64,000 nucleotides of DNA, taken from Acanthococcus lagerstroemiae. Lineage: Eukaryota > Arthropoda > Insecta > Hemiptera > Eriococcidae. Made by a program: the position numbers and the translations under genes. Positions 11,158 to 23,104 of the stretch are shown one piece after another. The notes below the pieces were generated by a model. It saw only the letters and a program-made list of their open reading frames with translations. It did not search any database and was not told the DNA's origin. Numbering within the stretch: position 1 is the first letter of the stretch; every line of letters begins with the position of its first letter. The stretch spans positions 15,211,312-15,275,311 of the forward strand of contig CM063113.1 of assembly GCA_031841125.1 (NCBI GenBank). Reading direction: 5' to 3'.

Positions 11158-14100
11158 TTCTTCGATACTTCGTATTCCATTTTGTCGTGTATAGGTCAGG
11201 GAGCCCATACAAAGCACATGTTACTTTTCACCAACACGAACACAGAGAAGCCCACTTGCAACTGGGACACTGGGAGACACCTTATACAATGATGCGAACA
11301 ATCGCGTATTTAAAGCTGTGAAGTGGTCGTCCCACTGGGAGCATACCGACACCACGCCGACCGAGTGACATTGCATTCATCCTTCAACGTGGTCGCGGTG
11401 AAGTGCATTCTGAAGAACACACACGGTTCGCGGAATACGTAAATCCGTACTTGAACTTAAATGTGCGTTGAGAATCACCGCCTAAATAAGGCGGATGTGT
11501 TTATGCAATCGCATCGGGGCGTTGCGACGTGGTAACGACGGCGATCAGGTTAAACATTTTTGGAATGGTATTTTCATTCCAGCAAAACAACGTCAACAAC
11601 GCGGATACGGTTCGACGTCTGAAAATGGAGATTCAACGTTCCAGACCAATTTTAGACCAACCGATATCGCAAATGTATAAATAATAAGCGAACGACTATG
11701 TATGTACACAGCAAACGTCTCTACGTGTATCGATATAGGCGAAGTGAACCAACCGAGAATAAATTACAACACAAACCTACAAGATATGCGCATAAATTAG
11801 GTCGGAGGTAGGTAACTGCGTAATTGGGACACTTAAGAACCGCACACTAAGTAGCTGAGTATTTGTGTGCTCGTCTGATAGTACAAGAAAACAGGCTAAG
11901 ACCTCACAATGCCACATAGATTGAACTACCAGCAACTGGACAGTTGGTCTTGAGGTCTCTCACCTCTCGAACGTCGAGCCCGTACTGGGATAAAGGATTC
12001 AAAAAAACGAAGAAGGTAATGTTCACTCACCACTGCCAATGTCAATCAACTTTAACTAGTCCCAATCAGTCACTGGATTCTTACCTGAAACAGGAAAAAT
12101 AAGATGAGTACATATGGAAGATTAGGCTACACCACAGACTATGAATTACCATTCCAAAGTCAATGTCCACACAGAGGCTATAATCTTGCCTGTGGTTAAC
12201 TAGCATAACTAGAGAGCACCTGGAAACATCCGAGTACTGACATCTACCATTTTCAGTCGCTTGGCTGTGCCTGATAATTCAGAATTCGATGCCCGGTACT
12301 TTCAGATTACCCTTGTTCCCCTTTAGTTACTCGGGTAACTGGTGAGAGTTTTGCGCATCGGGTTAAGAGACTAACTCTGACTTTCTTTCAAGATTAATGC
12401 AAGAAAACTTCATCAGGACTGCGATATTAAAAGCTAAAGATACCTTGGCTCTTAAATTTTGAATGTGGAACTATAGGAATGTTGTTGGGGTTCAGCAACA
12501 GGTTTTTAGTATCGAGAGATATTACTGCATCAACGAAGATTTCTAATCGGTTGAGCAGTTTCTATCTCAGATCTGTAAAAGTTAACCATACTTCCTTCCC
12601 CTTTCTACGTTCAATTTTTTGCAATTGCAATTACAGCAGTTCAAAAACACAGAGGTAAACAGTTCGACACTTGCTTTTCGCGAATCAATTATTACTTCTC
12701 CAGCTGGTTTCGTAGCAATCTAGCTGTTTCGTCATCCATCGTCCAGCACGTCGCAATAAATCCCCCGACTCGTTGACACTTGGAAACGGTTGGGCCACAA
12801 CCGACGATAACTTTCCATCAAGTCGACAATAAGGTACCCTCTGTCCGCGTATACGTGTTTATACGCTATTCGCAAGAAGCTTTCTCTAATTTCCGAAATT
12901 ATTCGAATTACCACTTCGCAATTTCCAAATCGATTTGCAACATCTAACTACACCCAAAAGTTTTAATTGCATCGAAATTCGTTAGTTCGTCGACGAAATT
13001 TGTAACTGCGGGTCTGTCGCTCGTTTTTTCTTGGGCTCTGTCATCGAGCACGGTACGGCGATACAAAACCGCCATCCGACTCGCTTTATGAAAATTTACG
13101 CGCACAAAAAGCAAAATTTTGTTCCAGTTACGTGTTCGCACCGTCGAAATCGTGCGTTGTTTATTAAAATGTGCACATTTTCGTTATCCGTTGCATTTAA
13201 AAGCAAAATGGAAAAACGCATTTCGGGTACCAAGTTTGTACTTCGTCTGCGCGTCGGAAAGACAAGCCAGAGAAATTTCAAAGCGAGGACGCGTCACACG
13301 CCAATTTAAAATCGCAGTTCGCAGCAATGGTGCGGCGATTTCCACGAACACATATTATCGTTTCCACTACAAGTCTGTCATCGCTGTACAATGACTCATG
13401 ACCTCGTGTTTCATGGTCTTTCTGGGAGTGCCCAGTTCTTGTGCACACAGTGAACTGCGAACAGCAAAAGTTTCTGGCACAGAAGACGATGTCGGAGTTC
13501 GTAAAACCACCCGAGTCAGGTTCAAGTGCTCGGATTTCGATCGCGGTCCGCTCAAACCGTTAATCGGTCTTCGAAATTTGGACAGAAGGGTTTGACGTGG
13601 GCGACTTCAATTCCAAGAGTGATCCTCGTACTTCACAGATTCCGCAGATCAAATTTCATGCTGCCGCCATTAATTACGAAATTCCGCATCAATCAGCCGT
13701 ACTGTGAATTCTATACTGGCGAACACTCCTTCAGAGGCCAGAACAGAAGCGGTCGACGTTCAGTCGAGTCGGTGGCATTAATTAGCGGTTTTGCAAACAC
13801 AGGTTGCATGGTTCGCACACAGTTGTTAATACGTTGTTACAAGAAAAAAGGAAACAAAAAAAAAAAAGTCGAGCAAGTCAATCTACAAGATCGTGGAACT
13901 GCATGCGATTCGAATTCGTCGCAAATCGAACGTAACCGTGACCTCGAACTGGCGCAATTCGTGTATTCAGTAATTACGGTTCGGGTTTTCACTCTACCAT
14001 ATCAGAGACATGGGACAGCGGCGGGGTTCAAATAACTTCTTGTTTTCTAGGACCTATCATGACGATGCGACCATCCGGGTATCAGTGGCTATCAGGTTAG

Positions 14101-14204
14101 TTCGCAGCAGCTTATATCGTCTTCAAGAATGGCACATAATATGGAAATGTTCAGGTTCGAAGTCGTGATCTCTTGATTCTGGAAGTACCTATCGTAAAGA
14201 AAGA

Positions 14205-14246
<42 letters not shown>

Positions 14247-14455
14247 TTTCAAAGCAAATCAAGTAACTTCCAGAACATTGTATACGAACAGTGAGGAAAC
14301 AGCGCTGCTCTTCAGGACATAATGCTAACTACGAGGGCATATTTCAGAAAAAAACAAACGCTATACTTATCGTATCTGATCACTTCTTATTTCTGATAAG
14401 TGATAACTAACTGCTGGCTTTCAGCAAAGCAGACTCGCTGCTAGTTCGAACTTGT
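11158..14455 (+). repeat. repeat X, copy B (recent duplicate of 6124-9412)
   Basis: Direct duplicate of copy A lacking the first 600 bp. It starts at a short shared word (ttcttcg) and ends '...gctagttcgaacttgt', after which it runs straight into 'agtacgggg' with no LTR. Copy A continues from the same word into the BEL LTR. The 169-codon frame at 13526-14035 corresponds to a shorter frame in copy A because of an A-run difference, so coding is unlikely. Confidence 0.9.
14208..14244. repeat. (GA)n microsatellite
   Basis: Counterpart of the run at 9169-9200, expanded by a few units. Confidence 0.95.
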
Positions 14456-15139
14456 AGTACGGGGAGGACAGGTCAGTGTTGCCAGATTTTGAAATCAGAA
14501 GTACCGTATTCGATATTTCTCAAAGCCGTATGCTGCTAAAGCAGTACAGCTGGTGACTAGCGACTTGCGCCGCCTCAAAGGCGAAAGAATTTCTCGTCCG
14601 CCTTTAGTGGAAGCCTTGTGACGTACTTCATTGCTTTTGTTCTGAAACTGGAAACGGCCTTTAATAAGTAGGATTATACGATTGTAGGATTTTAGTTCAG
14701 CATAGCGTCTAATATCAGCACGTGATCGTAAAGGATCCTAATATCCTAGGGGAGAGACCTCAAGGAATTCGTGTTCTTGATCGGTTTCTATAGTACATAG
14801 ATAATTGATATCGTTAAGAAACAGACAGGTAATCATCGCGTATTCAAATTAGTAAAAATGATAAAAATCAAAATTGTAAATCGTAAGGAAAAAAGATAAT
14901 TTCAAGCGATTTCATCAAACTAAACAAAAAACCGTATTTTTTTGTCTCCGGCCCTGCGACGGGCGGCACAATTGATCAAATATGAAATAACTGTACGTTT
15001 ACAGCCCATACCATTTGTCTGGCAACCCAGAGGCAGGTATAGTATCCACTTATTCATAAGTGGTTAGAAGGGAGAGGATTTAGAATATAATCCTCGACCT
15101 TGACCGTCTAAAACAGAATTTCTCGTAGAAATTTTCCAA
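14456..15139. other. intergenic, possible TE-derived
   Basis: Starts with 'agtacggggaggacaggtcagtgttgccag' in two parts, the last part being a phrase often seen at transposon ends. No frame or inverted repeat was recognised. Confidence 0.35.
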
Positions 15140-15485
15140 AAAATTGAAAAAGATTTACTTGCTCTGCTCGCAAATGAATGTTTTAATAATTTTCAATAGA
15201 CAACACCACGCTATCCACTCCCAAAGAAAAATTCTGGAATCGGGCCAATAGAGATTCAGACATTTTAGTAGTATCAACTGAAAGTCCAAGCAAGTTGTCA
15301 TCATTTACTATTTTATTCATAATTTGCAGCGGTAATAAGATATCATTCGCATAACTTACATTATTTTGATGTTCACCCCATTAACTCTAATTCCCCCATC
15401 AGTATTATTGAGCTCCGTGTATAAATTAAAAAGAAAGGAGGATAATACCTGTCCTTGCCAAACTCCTTTTTGATGGCAATGTCCT
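15140..15485 (-). mobile_element. LINE reverse transcriptase fragment
   Basis: Minus-strand reading gives a frame-shifted 'GQ(V/D)LS-x-F-LFNLYT' region, then 'VSYANDILL', a variant of the catalytic FADD box (YAND), followed by 'DDNLLGLSVDTTKMS', the usual 'GL.in..Kt..m' segment. A decayed R1/RTE-type reverse-transcriptase remnant with several frame breaks. Confidence 0.65.
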
Positions 15486-15486
15486 T

Positions 15487-15760
15487 CCCGATGCGCAATC
15501 AATTACGCTCCAGTAACCCAGTTACCCGCGGAAAAGTTACGGCTCTGTTACCTTCGAGTTACCCTCAGATTACCCTTGTTCTCCTTCAGGTAGCCGGGTA
15601 ACTGGCGGGATACTACTCAATTAGTTACTCTCTAGTTACTCGCGGCGGGAAAATCACACATTTGTTACCCTCGGTTACCCTCAGATTATCCTCGTTCCCC
15701 TGTAGTTACCCTTGTTCCCCTTTCGTCACCCGGGTAACTTGTGGGATTTTGCGCATCGGG
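15487..15760. mobile_element. GTTACCC-rich MITE with terminal inverted repeats
   Basis: Begins 'CCCGATGCGCAATCAATTAC' and ends 'GGGATTTTGCGCATCGGG', so the termini are inverted repeats. The interior is filled with 'agttaccc', 'ggttaccctcagattaccc' and 'gggtaact' words on both strands. End fragments of the same family occur at about 7259-7324, 12295-12362 and 61440-61750. Confidence 0.7.
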
Positions 15761-16690
15761 TTATGTGAACTATCGACTTCAGGGCCAACGAAAGTCCAGT
15801 TGCACTGAAGCACGGCGTGCACTAGTTGGAAAAATCCTTTTTATTTTTAGATTCACTTTTTTATAACTTACCAGTACTTATTGAATGTTTTTATACTTAA
15901 ATTCGGGAGGGGGGGGTGCCATGGTTTCTCATTCAGAAGTTTTGTATTTGCACCAACGGAAACAATGAAAGATCGCCGGCCCTGGTTGACTCTCACCTGC
16001 AGCAGTCCGATTCCAATGCAGGTCACTAATATTGCTGAGATCTCTCATTTCTATCCCAAGTGCAGTACTTGCATAAACTTTTCGTGCACGAGGCTGCCAC
16101 GAAGGGAGACAACCCCACCCCTATTTTGGGAAATTCCGACTATAAGAAAAAGTAAAAAGTTGGCAGTTAGTCAGGAGAACTCAGTAACGTGTAATCTTTT
16201 TATTTTCTTTCTTTTTTTTTAAAGTTTATTTAAGTATTTATTATTTTTTTATTTATTTGTTGAATAAAATTTTAGTTTGGGAGTCAGTTTTGGGAAATTC
16301 TGGGACGATTTTTTTTTTGCTGTTAATCAAAATTGTGGAATTTGCAGTGGATAGCTCGTGTTTATACACCTGCCCCCTACCCTTCCCCAACAAAAAACAT
16401 AGTCCTCTTATTTGCTACACAGGATCAATTTCTATGCCCCTCCAGAACTGTAAGAACTCAAGGTCTATTTCATGCACCGCAGCATCGTACGACTCGTCTA
16501 AGATTGGTCCCAATAAATCGAGCCATGGATCTGTACAACGAACCGATGTGTATCGACGACACCATCGATATATTCCACGACGGGAGACGCACAGCTATGG
16601 GGAAGGTGGCACAGGCTCTGTTCAAGATGCAGGACTGCGCGGAAACAGCCACTATGTAAAACTATGGGAATGGTTGACAGACAGGGGATA
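15761..16690. other. unassigned, long open frames without recognised domains
   Basis: Plus-strand frames of 113 codons (15881-16222) and 144 codons (16257-16691) overlap another of 108 codons, and none shows a known motif. Because 16.69-17.13 kb looks like the tail of a retroposon, these may be the decayed 3' part of a LINE, but the sequence does not prove it. Confidence 0.3.
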
Positions 16691-16936
16691 ATGCAAGAAG
16701 CACAAGGACAACGGGGGCAAGCAGGGCCCTGAATAAGGAGGCAGAGCAGGTTAGCTAGGGCTATCAATGTAGCATTGTATTATTCCTAATTACTCTTTTT
16801 AAATTAATTAATGAATCTTTATTGTTTCATCTATTTAGGTATTATGTTTCTTTTCTATTTTTATTTTCCAGAGCAGGATAACTTTATTATTCTTGGTAGT
16901 CTTTTCATTTTTTTAATTTAAATGATTATTGTTTTT

Positions 16937-16997
<61 letters not shown>

Positions 16998-17132
16998 CTT
17001 CTTTCTACCATCTATTTAATTTACAATGTATCGTTTTATTCCTTTTTGTTACTCAGTGCCGTTCTGTAATTGGCCATCTGACTGTTGGGCGGCACTATAA
17101 ATAGAAAATAGAATAAAATAAAATAAATAAAA
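16691..17132 (+). mobile_element. possible 3' tail of a non-LTR retroposon
   Basis: Includes a (CT)n run and ends with 'ctgttgggcggcactataaa' followed by an AATAAA-like repetitive tail ('ataaaataaaataaataaaa', to 17132). A-rich short-unit tails are typical of I/R1-type LINEs and their derivatives. No coding domain was recognised. Confidence 0.4.
16939..16990. repeat. (CT)n microsatellite
   Basis: About 25 CT units. The Ser/Leu-rich frame across it is not a gene. Confidence 0.95.
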
Positions 17133-17827
17133 TGTTTCGTACCTGCCCTGGTCTTTCTGTACATATTATGTATTTAAAGGCCGTTTTTGTAGTCAGTGAA
17201 CTACACATAAACATTCAGATTCATAACACAACATCGCTGTACAGAGTCTGGACCGTAATAAGAATCCCCGAATGCCCATGCCATTCCTGAAACCAAATCA
17301 AGGGCGTTGATAGCTCCATGGGGCCAGGTCTAAGAAACTTTTTTCTCTATCCGGCCTAACCCTTTACACCCCATGATAATTTGCCTCATATAACTCCAGA
17401 AAAAACTCTGTCTAGACTCCCAGGTCCTCCGAAAACAGTTTAAACTTGAAAGATACAATTTCCCTCTCCTAAGGCAATCAAGCAGCGGACGGAAAATGTT
17501 CGACCTAAGGGCATCACCAGTAACGTTCAGAGAGGGGAGAACAAGCGCGGCAGGATTGCTTCTAACCACTGGGCCAACCAGACCTCTAGGGTACTGTTGA
17601 TATTGCTCAAAAAGCAACAATGGCCGTAACATATGCACTCGGTTATGTTTAATTTTTTGGCTTTGCTATTTGCTATGTTTTACATTCTTTTACAATTTCA
17701 AGAAACCATTTCACGTCTTCGTTCTATAGTATATACGTACATGTTCCAAAACAGAGACACGGCATCTACTTCATTCTGACCCAGTTTTTTGGAAACGTCC
17801 ATAAACGAGTCACTGATCCACTTATGG
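17133..17827. other. intergenic, one unassigned minus-strand frame
   Basis: A 102-codon frame on the minus strand (17330-17638) has no recognisable motif. Nothing else stands out. Confidence 0.3.
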
Positions 17828-18014
17828 TACCGTCTACTGGGGTAATATCGGTCTCTAATAACTTGTTTACTGATCTATACTAGCGCTCCTACAACAAGTC
17901 ATGAATAACCGATATTACCACCGGTGTCTGATATTGTCCCAATTGACTTTACTGATAACGATACTAGCGCTCCTACAACAAGTCACATGTCCAATATTAC
18001 CCCAGTTGACGGTA
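17828..18014. mobile_element. short MITE with 'TACCGTC.ACTGGGGTAATAT' ends
   Basis: The left arm 17828-17851 (starting 'gtaccgtctactggggtaat') is inverted at 17991-18014 ('ccaatattaccccagttgac'). A 23-bp word 'actagcgctcctacaacaag...' occurs twice inside (17879 and 17963), and a central 'ccgatattacc' partly repeats the arm. About 190 bp and non-coding, a typical foldback MITE. Confidence 0.75.
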
Positions 18015-18889
18015 CTTTACCCTATATCTTATTAAAAGCCTGAGTCAGCCTTCGAAGGTCGTTTCCATCATGTTCGGCGACGATACAAAGAGTTCTGATG
18101 CTTATGTAGGTTAACCACTGTTTTCAACCCCAATAAATAAGAAATACTGAACGTCTGAGACAGCTGATCGGGGGGGGGGGGTACCAAAAGGTATCGATCT
18201 TCTTGCCTAGTTTTCCATCTTCTAATCTTCTAGTCTTGCTCTCTGTTCGGTTGATTCGACTTCAAACATTCATACATGTAGTACAGCGCAAATACGTCAG
18301 ATCAGCGGTGTATGCTCTGAAAGCCTCTTTAAGACAATGTACCTGGGCGAGGAAGTGTTCGAGTCTCACGTGACCTCTGTAGTCTGCATTTCATAATTTG
18401 GAGAGCCCTGAATTCCGTACCATAAGCCTGTGAGGTGGATTTTAGAGAATTCCAATAGTTCCCAACTCTTGCAATACCGAGTTCCTCGTTGGTACGTAGC
18501 TTTAGCTGTGCACCTGACTGAAGTAAGTCTGATCACGCCTTCACGGTGGCACCGCCGCATGCCCCGCGTCTGGAATTTTGCTATCTTCTGGACGCTATTT
18601 ACCCACGCCTATCTCAACATCGTCACAGTCGACCCGGGTACTGGTAGAAACGGAACAGCTAAACGTGTTCCGGTCCACGTTTTGTAACTGGGACACGCCA
18701 GAGCGACGTAATTTTGCGTTTTGTGACGCGACATGCAGCCAGCCACGCTGGATGGTAACCACTAATTTTCAATATAATCGCCAGCGCGACTGCGTATAGA
18801 TTCTGTTTACAATGGCGATAATCGTTGTCCTAGTTATGCGCCTAGTAGAGAGAGGCATAGAATACACAAAGTGCACTATGTGCAATAGT
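18015..18889. other. intergenic, nothing recognised
   Basis: Contains a G-run near 18172 and several open frames under 90 codons. No domain or repeat was recognised. Confidence 0.3.
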
Positions 18890-19300
18890 CGATCGCAATT
18901 ATGGCCGACTTGGTTAAACACGCTTCCCCCTTTCACTTATTCCCGAGAGCTGGCGATGGCGGTAACGGTGTATTCCCCCGCGGCCAGCGGCCCCACCCGG
19001 CCGTCTGCGTCGCTCAAGATTTGGGAGATCCCGCAAGGTCGTTTCGTCCAACTCCGCGCGCGGTCCTTAAATTGTCTCTCCCGCCCGCCTCGCTGGCCGC
19101 GCCGACCCAGCCGCAATTCGCGACGACTAGTCGCGAGCGGTTGTATCCACATTCCAGCGTTAAATCAACTGGAACTTTCGACTGCTGGCGCGTACTCCGG
19201 TCGCCAATTGCGGCGTGTAATTCGGCGACGGTTAGGTACGGGTACCGGTTCGAGCGAACCGATCAGAACGGGGAACGGAACGGGTTCCTGAATCATTCCT
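18890..19300. promoter_or_regulatory. CpG-rich patch, possible promoter island
   Basis: GC and CpG content rise sharply compared with the flanks ('cccgcggccagcggccccac', 'cgcgcgcggtcc', 'ctcgctggccgcgccgac'). Long frames exist in several phases (159 and 138 codons plus, 71 minus), as expected of stop-poor GC-rich DNA, so none is called a gene. It could be a promoter or first-exon region of a gene that lies mostly outside what can be read. Confidence 0.35.
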
Positions 19301-19829
19301 ACGTGTACCCCGAATAATGATATTTCGACGTTTGAGAATCGCTTCGCGACCAGCATTAGTCACCTCGGTGCCGATGAGACACTGATGGCCATCCGGAAGT
19401 GGATACTTTCGGGAGTAGCCTTGCAGGGAGGTTGGAATGCGCACTGCTATTGCATGTGGAACTAGTTAGTTCAGCTCTGAATAGTCTGCCGGTGAATCGG
19501 GTTGATTTGTGGGTCAAACTGAGTTACTGATGAGGCAAGCGAAAGCTGAAGGTATACCGCGGGCATATCGTCAGTTGAAGACTCGCTGACCAGCGCGCTC
19601 CGTTGTAGGTGGTAATCTGGCTTGCGCTTGAGGGCAGAGTATTCACTTCTGGTACGGTGTGCAGCCGAAAACCTTCTAGGCATCTGGGACGATCCGCCTT
19701 TCTGTCGACTTTGGAACGATCAACCCGCGGCTGAATTACTGTTTCCTTCCTGAGAACTGCGAGGACCGAATACCTCTTAGTTGTAGAGTAGTCAGTGGCG
19801 GGTTGTGAAGAAATTCTACTTAAAGAATA

Positions 19830-20330
19830 TTAAAGGGCGTTAAAAAAGTCTTAAGAAGTCTTACAGTACCTTGAACAAGTCTATAGAGGAATGTCAGAAA
19901 GTCTCAACCGAGCCTGGAATAGTCTTCAGCGTGAAAGAGTATTGATGTAGGTATCTTAGAACTTAGATATCTGGAGGCGTCTGGAAGCAAGTAATAATGC
20001 TGCCATTCGAGACCGCTCGAGATTCGTCTCATCTCACCAGCCTCACTCCGAGAGACCAAACAAGGCTTGCGAGTTACTGAATATTTCCAACAGTCTTTCT
20101 AATCTAATACAGGTCGGAAGTCCGAAATAAGCCTCGAAGAGTTTTAAATAAACTTGAAAAAGCGTTAAGGAATTTCAAAGAGTCTTGGACCCATTGGAAT
20201 GAGTCTTGAATACGAAGTCTAAAAGAGTTTTAAACAGGGTTCAAACAGTCTTACAGGAGTTTCAACAGTTTCATGAAAGTAGCCTTGAAAAGTCAGGAGC
20301 CTTAAAGCAGGTATGACAAACCAATAAAAT
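19830..20330. repeat. AGTCTT-rich cryptic repeat
   Basis: Dense 'aagtctta', 'gagtcttg' and 'aagagttt' words give the same texture as 2.75-4.06 kb, without a clean unit length. Confidence 0.45.
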
Positions 20331-20513
20331 GTCTCAATCAAGCTTTCAGTCTTGCCCGTTTCTGAGTCCACCGACAAAACTGTTTCAAGACATTGGTGCC
20401 GGAACTGATAACCCACATACAGTTAGCGACATCACTAAGTTTTGAAACTACGGTATATCTTGCTGGTGGTATGATATTGTAAGTCTTCAAATAGATAAAC
20501 GAATCCAGAAGCG

Positions 20514-20621
20514 CAGGGCCGTATTTAGAGAAGGGTCAGAAGGGACGTGCCTTGACCAGAAAAAAACATATACATGTGTATTTTTGACTACAAAAAACTT
20601 TACCGAAAAAGGGCGGCCCTG
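20514..20621. mobile_element. 108-bp MITE with CAGGGCCG ends
   Basis: Starts 'CAGGGCCGTATTTAGAGA' and ends 'AAAGGGCGGCCCTG', giving an 8-bp perfect inverted terminus of hAT type (CAGGGCCG/CGGCCCTG). A second 'cagggccgtatttac' start lies at 24000. No convincing 8-bp target duplication can be seen. Confidence 0.5.
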
Positions 20622-20632
20622 ACGGAGGGTCG

Positions 20633-21530
20633 TCATGCCGTCGGGTCCATAGGCCGCAACCACCTGTCTCGAAGTTCTTCTGTTCTTAGCAGTTCTCTAA
20701 CATGAAATCCCAAATCTCCGAACAATTTCGTCCCTCCACCTCGTGGGTGGTCTTTCCCTCCCCCTACAATGATCTCTAGGATACCAAGATTCCACAATTT
20801 TATTAAATTTATTTCCGTGACTTCTGCCCAGGTGCCTTGCATATCCAAGTTTAAACTTCTTCACTGTCCATCCAGCATCAGAAGTATTAGATTGTCCTCT
20901 AATAAACTGCGTACTAACTTTATCCATCAATCTTAAACCCAGAAGCGACCTCACCGTTGTGGGTGGCCCTCAGCTTATGAACATGGGTTTTAGTAAGGGC
21001 CCAGGTCTGAGCCCTGTAAGTCAGCGACGGCTCAACACACTTCTGAGCACCCTGGCTTTGGAGGCAATATTCAATTTGCGCTTGAAAATGTGTTTAAGAG
21101 ATCAGAAGTTCCTACATGCATTGGATATACGAGCTTGTTCTTTATCTTGTCTGCTTTCAAATGATAAGATTTAGCTTAGACATTTATATTCTGAGACGTT
21201 TTCGATTTCGTGATTATCAACCAAAAATTTTGATGTTTCAACGTTAGACATGTGTTTCGATTTTGAGAAATCAATTGGCAGACCAACTAATTTGCTCACC
21301 GCACTCAGCTCGTTGGCCATGGATTCCTGTTCATCTTTACTCTCACTTACCAGAATAAGATTATCACCAAAACGGAGGTGATTTAATTTGTGCCCATTGA
21401 CCGAAATACCCTCATTCTCCCAATTCAAATTTTGAAAAATCCCTTCCAGAACGCTACTGAATAAATACAAGAAAGGAGGTCACCCTGATTTACTCCCTTT
21501 CCCAAGATAAATTTATCCCCAGGAAGCCAC
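20633..21530 (-). mobile_element. LINE (RTE-like) reverse transcriptase, 3' half, broken
   Basis: In element order (right to left) there is first 'SSVLEGIFQNLNWENEGISV' and 'LNHLRFGDNLILVSES'. The latter is the LRFADD catalytic box with the core changed to FGDN, which should abolish activity. Next come 'VGLPIDFSKSKHM' and 'EIENVSEYKCLS'. The thumb/C-terminal part at 20954-20697 carries 'GYARHLGRS', the usual GHVARM segment, and 'RERPPTRWRDEI', the usual GRPxxRWxDDI segment. Frames shift between these blocks. It is a dead, 5'-truncated copy of an RTE-like element. Confidence 0.85.
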
Positions 21531-23090
21531 TGATAGAACAGAAACCACCCCCCCCCCAAAAAAAAAGTAGGGTTCCTGCTTTCACCGCATTTATGTAAAA
21601 ATCTTGTAAACTGTGAAGTATTTCCGCAAATCGTACTTTCTCGGTGGCCACCTGTGGTGGTTACCCTTATGTTAGAGGTATCTTGATATCATTTCACCGG
21701 AAATTTTGGGTTTAAACCTCGCCTAGGTAGCGTCACCACAGGCGAACGTTTTGCGTGTATTGTAATCAGTTTGGGGTGATCTATTCGCGAAAATTCACCC
21801 CAAAGTGGTAAGAATACAATGAACATACCGATAGTGCTGCCAACACATGCAACTTAGGTTTAAGTCCCAATTGCAAATAAAATCTTTTTAGTAAGATGAA
21901 TACTTCCTTTATCTTGCATAATTTTCCATTTATTTGATAAGAAGCTAAAATACCCTACTTTTTGAGTGGCCCCTGTGACACTTCTTTTGACTTGAAGGCA
22001 TCATGTTTCATATCATTTTGCAGGGAAATTTGAAGAGGGTATTTTTGATCCAATGAACTATTCCACTAGCTCTCATATTTTTCGCGTTACTTGGAGAAAA
22101 CTGACGAAAGGTGCACATTTGCCACCGTGGTGGAAAACGCACACGGGTTGGTGTAGACCATTCCGCACAATAATCACCAAAAAAACCTTTGCTCGCAACT
22201 ACTTCCAGTTCAAATGCTAATTAGACTTGGACTACAATGTACAACTGCTCAACTCTGCTTTAGAACTGCTAATTTGCATTTTAGAATTACCTACTCAAAT
22301 ACATCATAATCAGGGCTCGGATTTTGAGTCCAAATCTTTTTTACTTTTTTCCCCTCGTAGCCTAGTCTATTTGATTTATTGAGGTTTTCTGGACAAATCA
22401 GGAAATTTCTGAGACCAATGAGCTAACTTTGATACAGCATTTTTCTATTTTATTATTTTCCCTTAAAAATGGCAGTTTTGCCTAAAATTGATGTTTTTAC
22501 AAACTTTTTTTGATAGAAATCTAATATCTGAGACTATTTTGTTAATTTCCAGTTTTTTGAGAAAAAATTTCATATTTTAAGTTTATAGAGAAGAAATTTT
22601 AAATTTCTTTGAGAAAAAATTTTAATTTTACATTCTTTGAGAAAATTATTCAATTTTCATTTTTTGGGGAAAAAATTTAATTTTCAATTATCAATTTCTT
22701 GAAGAAAAAAAAACTTTAAATCCATTTCCCTTCAAAGAATTTGTTGAAAAATCATGAAAACCTTATTGTTTGTTGCAATAAAGTATTTTGATTCAAAATT
22801 GTTACGTTGTACATAGTTTAGGAGGAATAGAAATATAAAAATTAGGTTCAGTTTTCCCCAATACCTTTAATTTGATACCCATGAAGCCATAGGTTTATAC
22901 GGACTTTTTGAGACTATTTTGCCTTTTTCGAGGCTATTTCACTTTCATAAGGACTTTTTATAAGACTATTTAGGTCTTGTTAAACTTTTAGTACCGCTTC
23001 TTTTTTGAGTTTCTAGCGCCTAAAAATCCGGCTCTGCATCATAACTGCTGCTTAGAATAACCACTGTGATCTTATATAAGTAATTAGGCA
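21531..23090. other. intergenic, AT-rich low-complexity stretch
   Basis: 21.6-22.3 kb shows no recognisable feature. 22.5-22.75 kb holds loosely repeated 'ttgagaaaaaattttaattt' words. 22.9-23.0 kb has 'gactatttt' words similar to the AGTCTT-rich repeats. Confidence 0.35.
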
Positions 23091-23104
23091 TATCTCTCTA
23101 TATA

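Noticed and set aside
13526..14035. 169-codon frame in repeat X copy B as a gene.
   Set aside because: An A-run difference gives a different, shorter frame in copy A. No motif, and the overlapping antisense frames are equally open.
6124..14455. The two 3.29-kb X copies as LTRs of one giant retrotransposon with gag inside.
   Set aside because: Their ends are not TG...CA, copy A continues leftwards into older family sequence, and a proper TG...CA LTR (9413-10468) lies between them next to gag.
16922..17104. Ser/Leu-repeat frame near 17 kb.
   Set aside because: It is the translation of a (CT)n microsatellite.
18812..19317. 159- and 138-codon frames in the CpG-rich patch at 19 kb as a protein gene.
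   Set aside because: They overlap in different phases with no motif, and the minus strand is also open.
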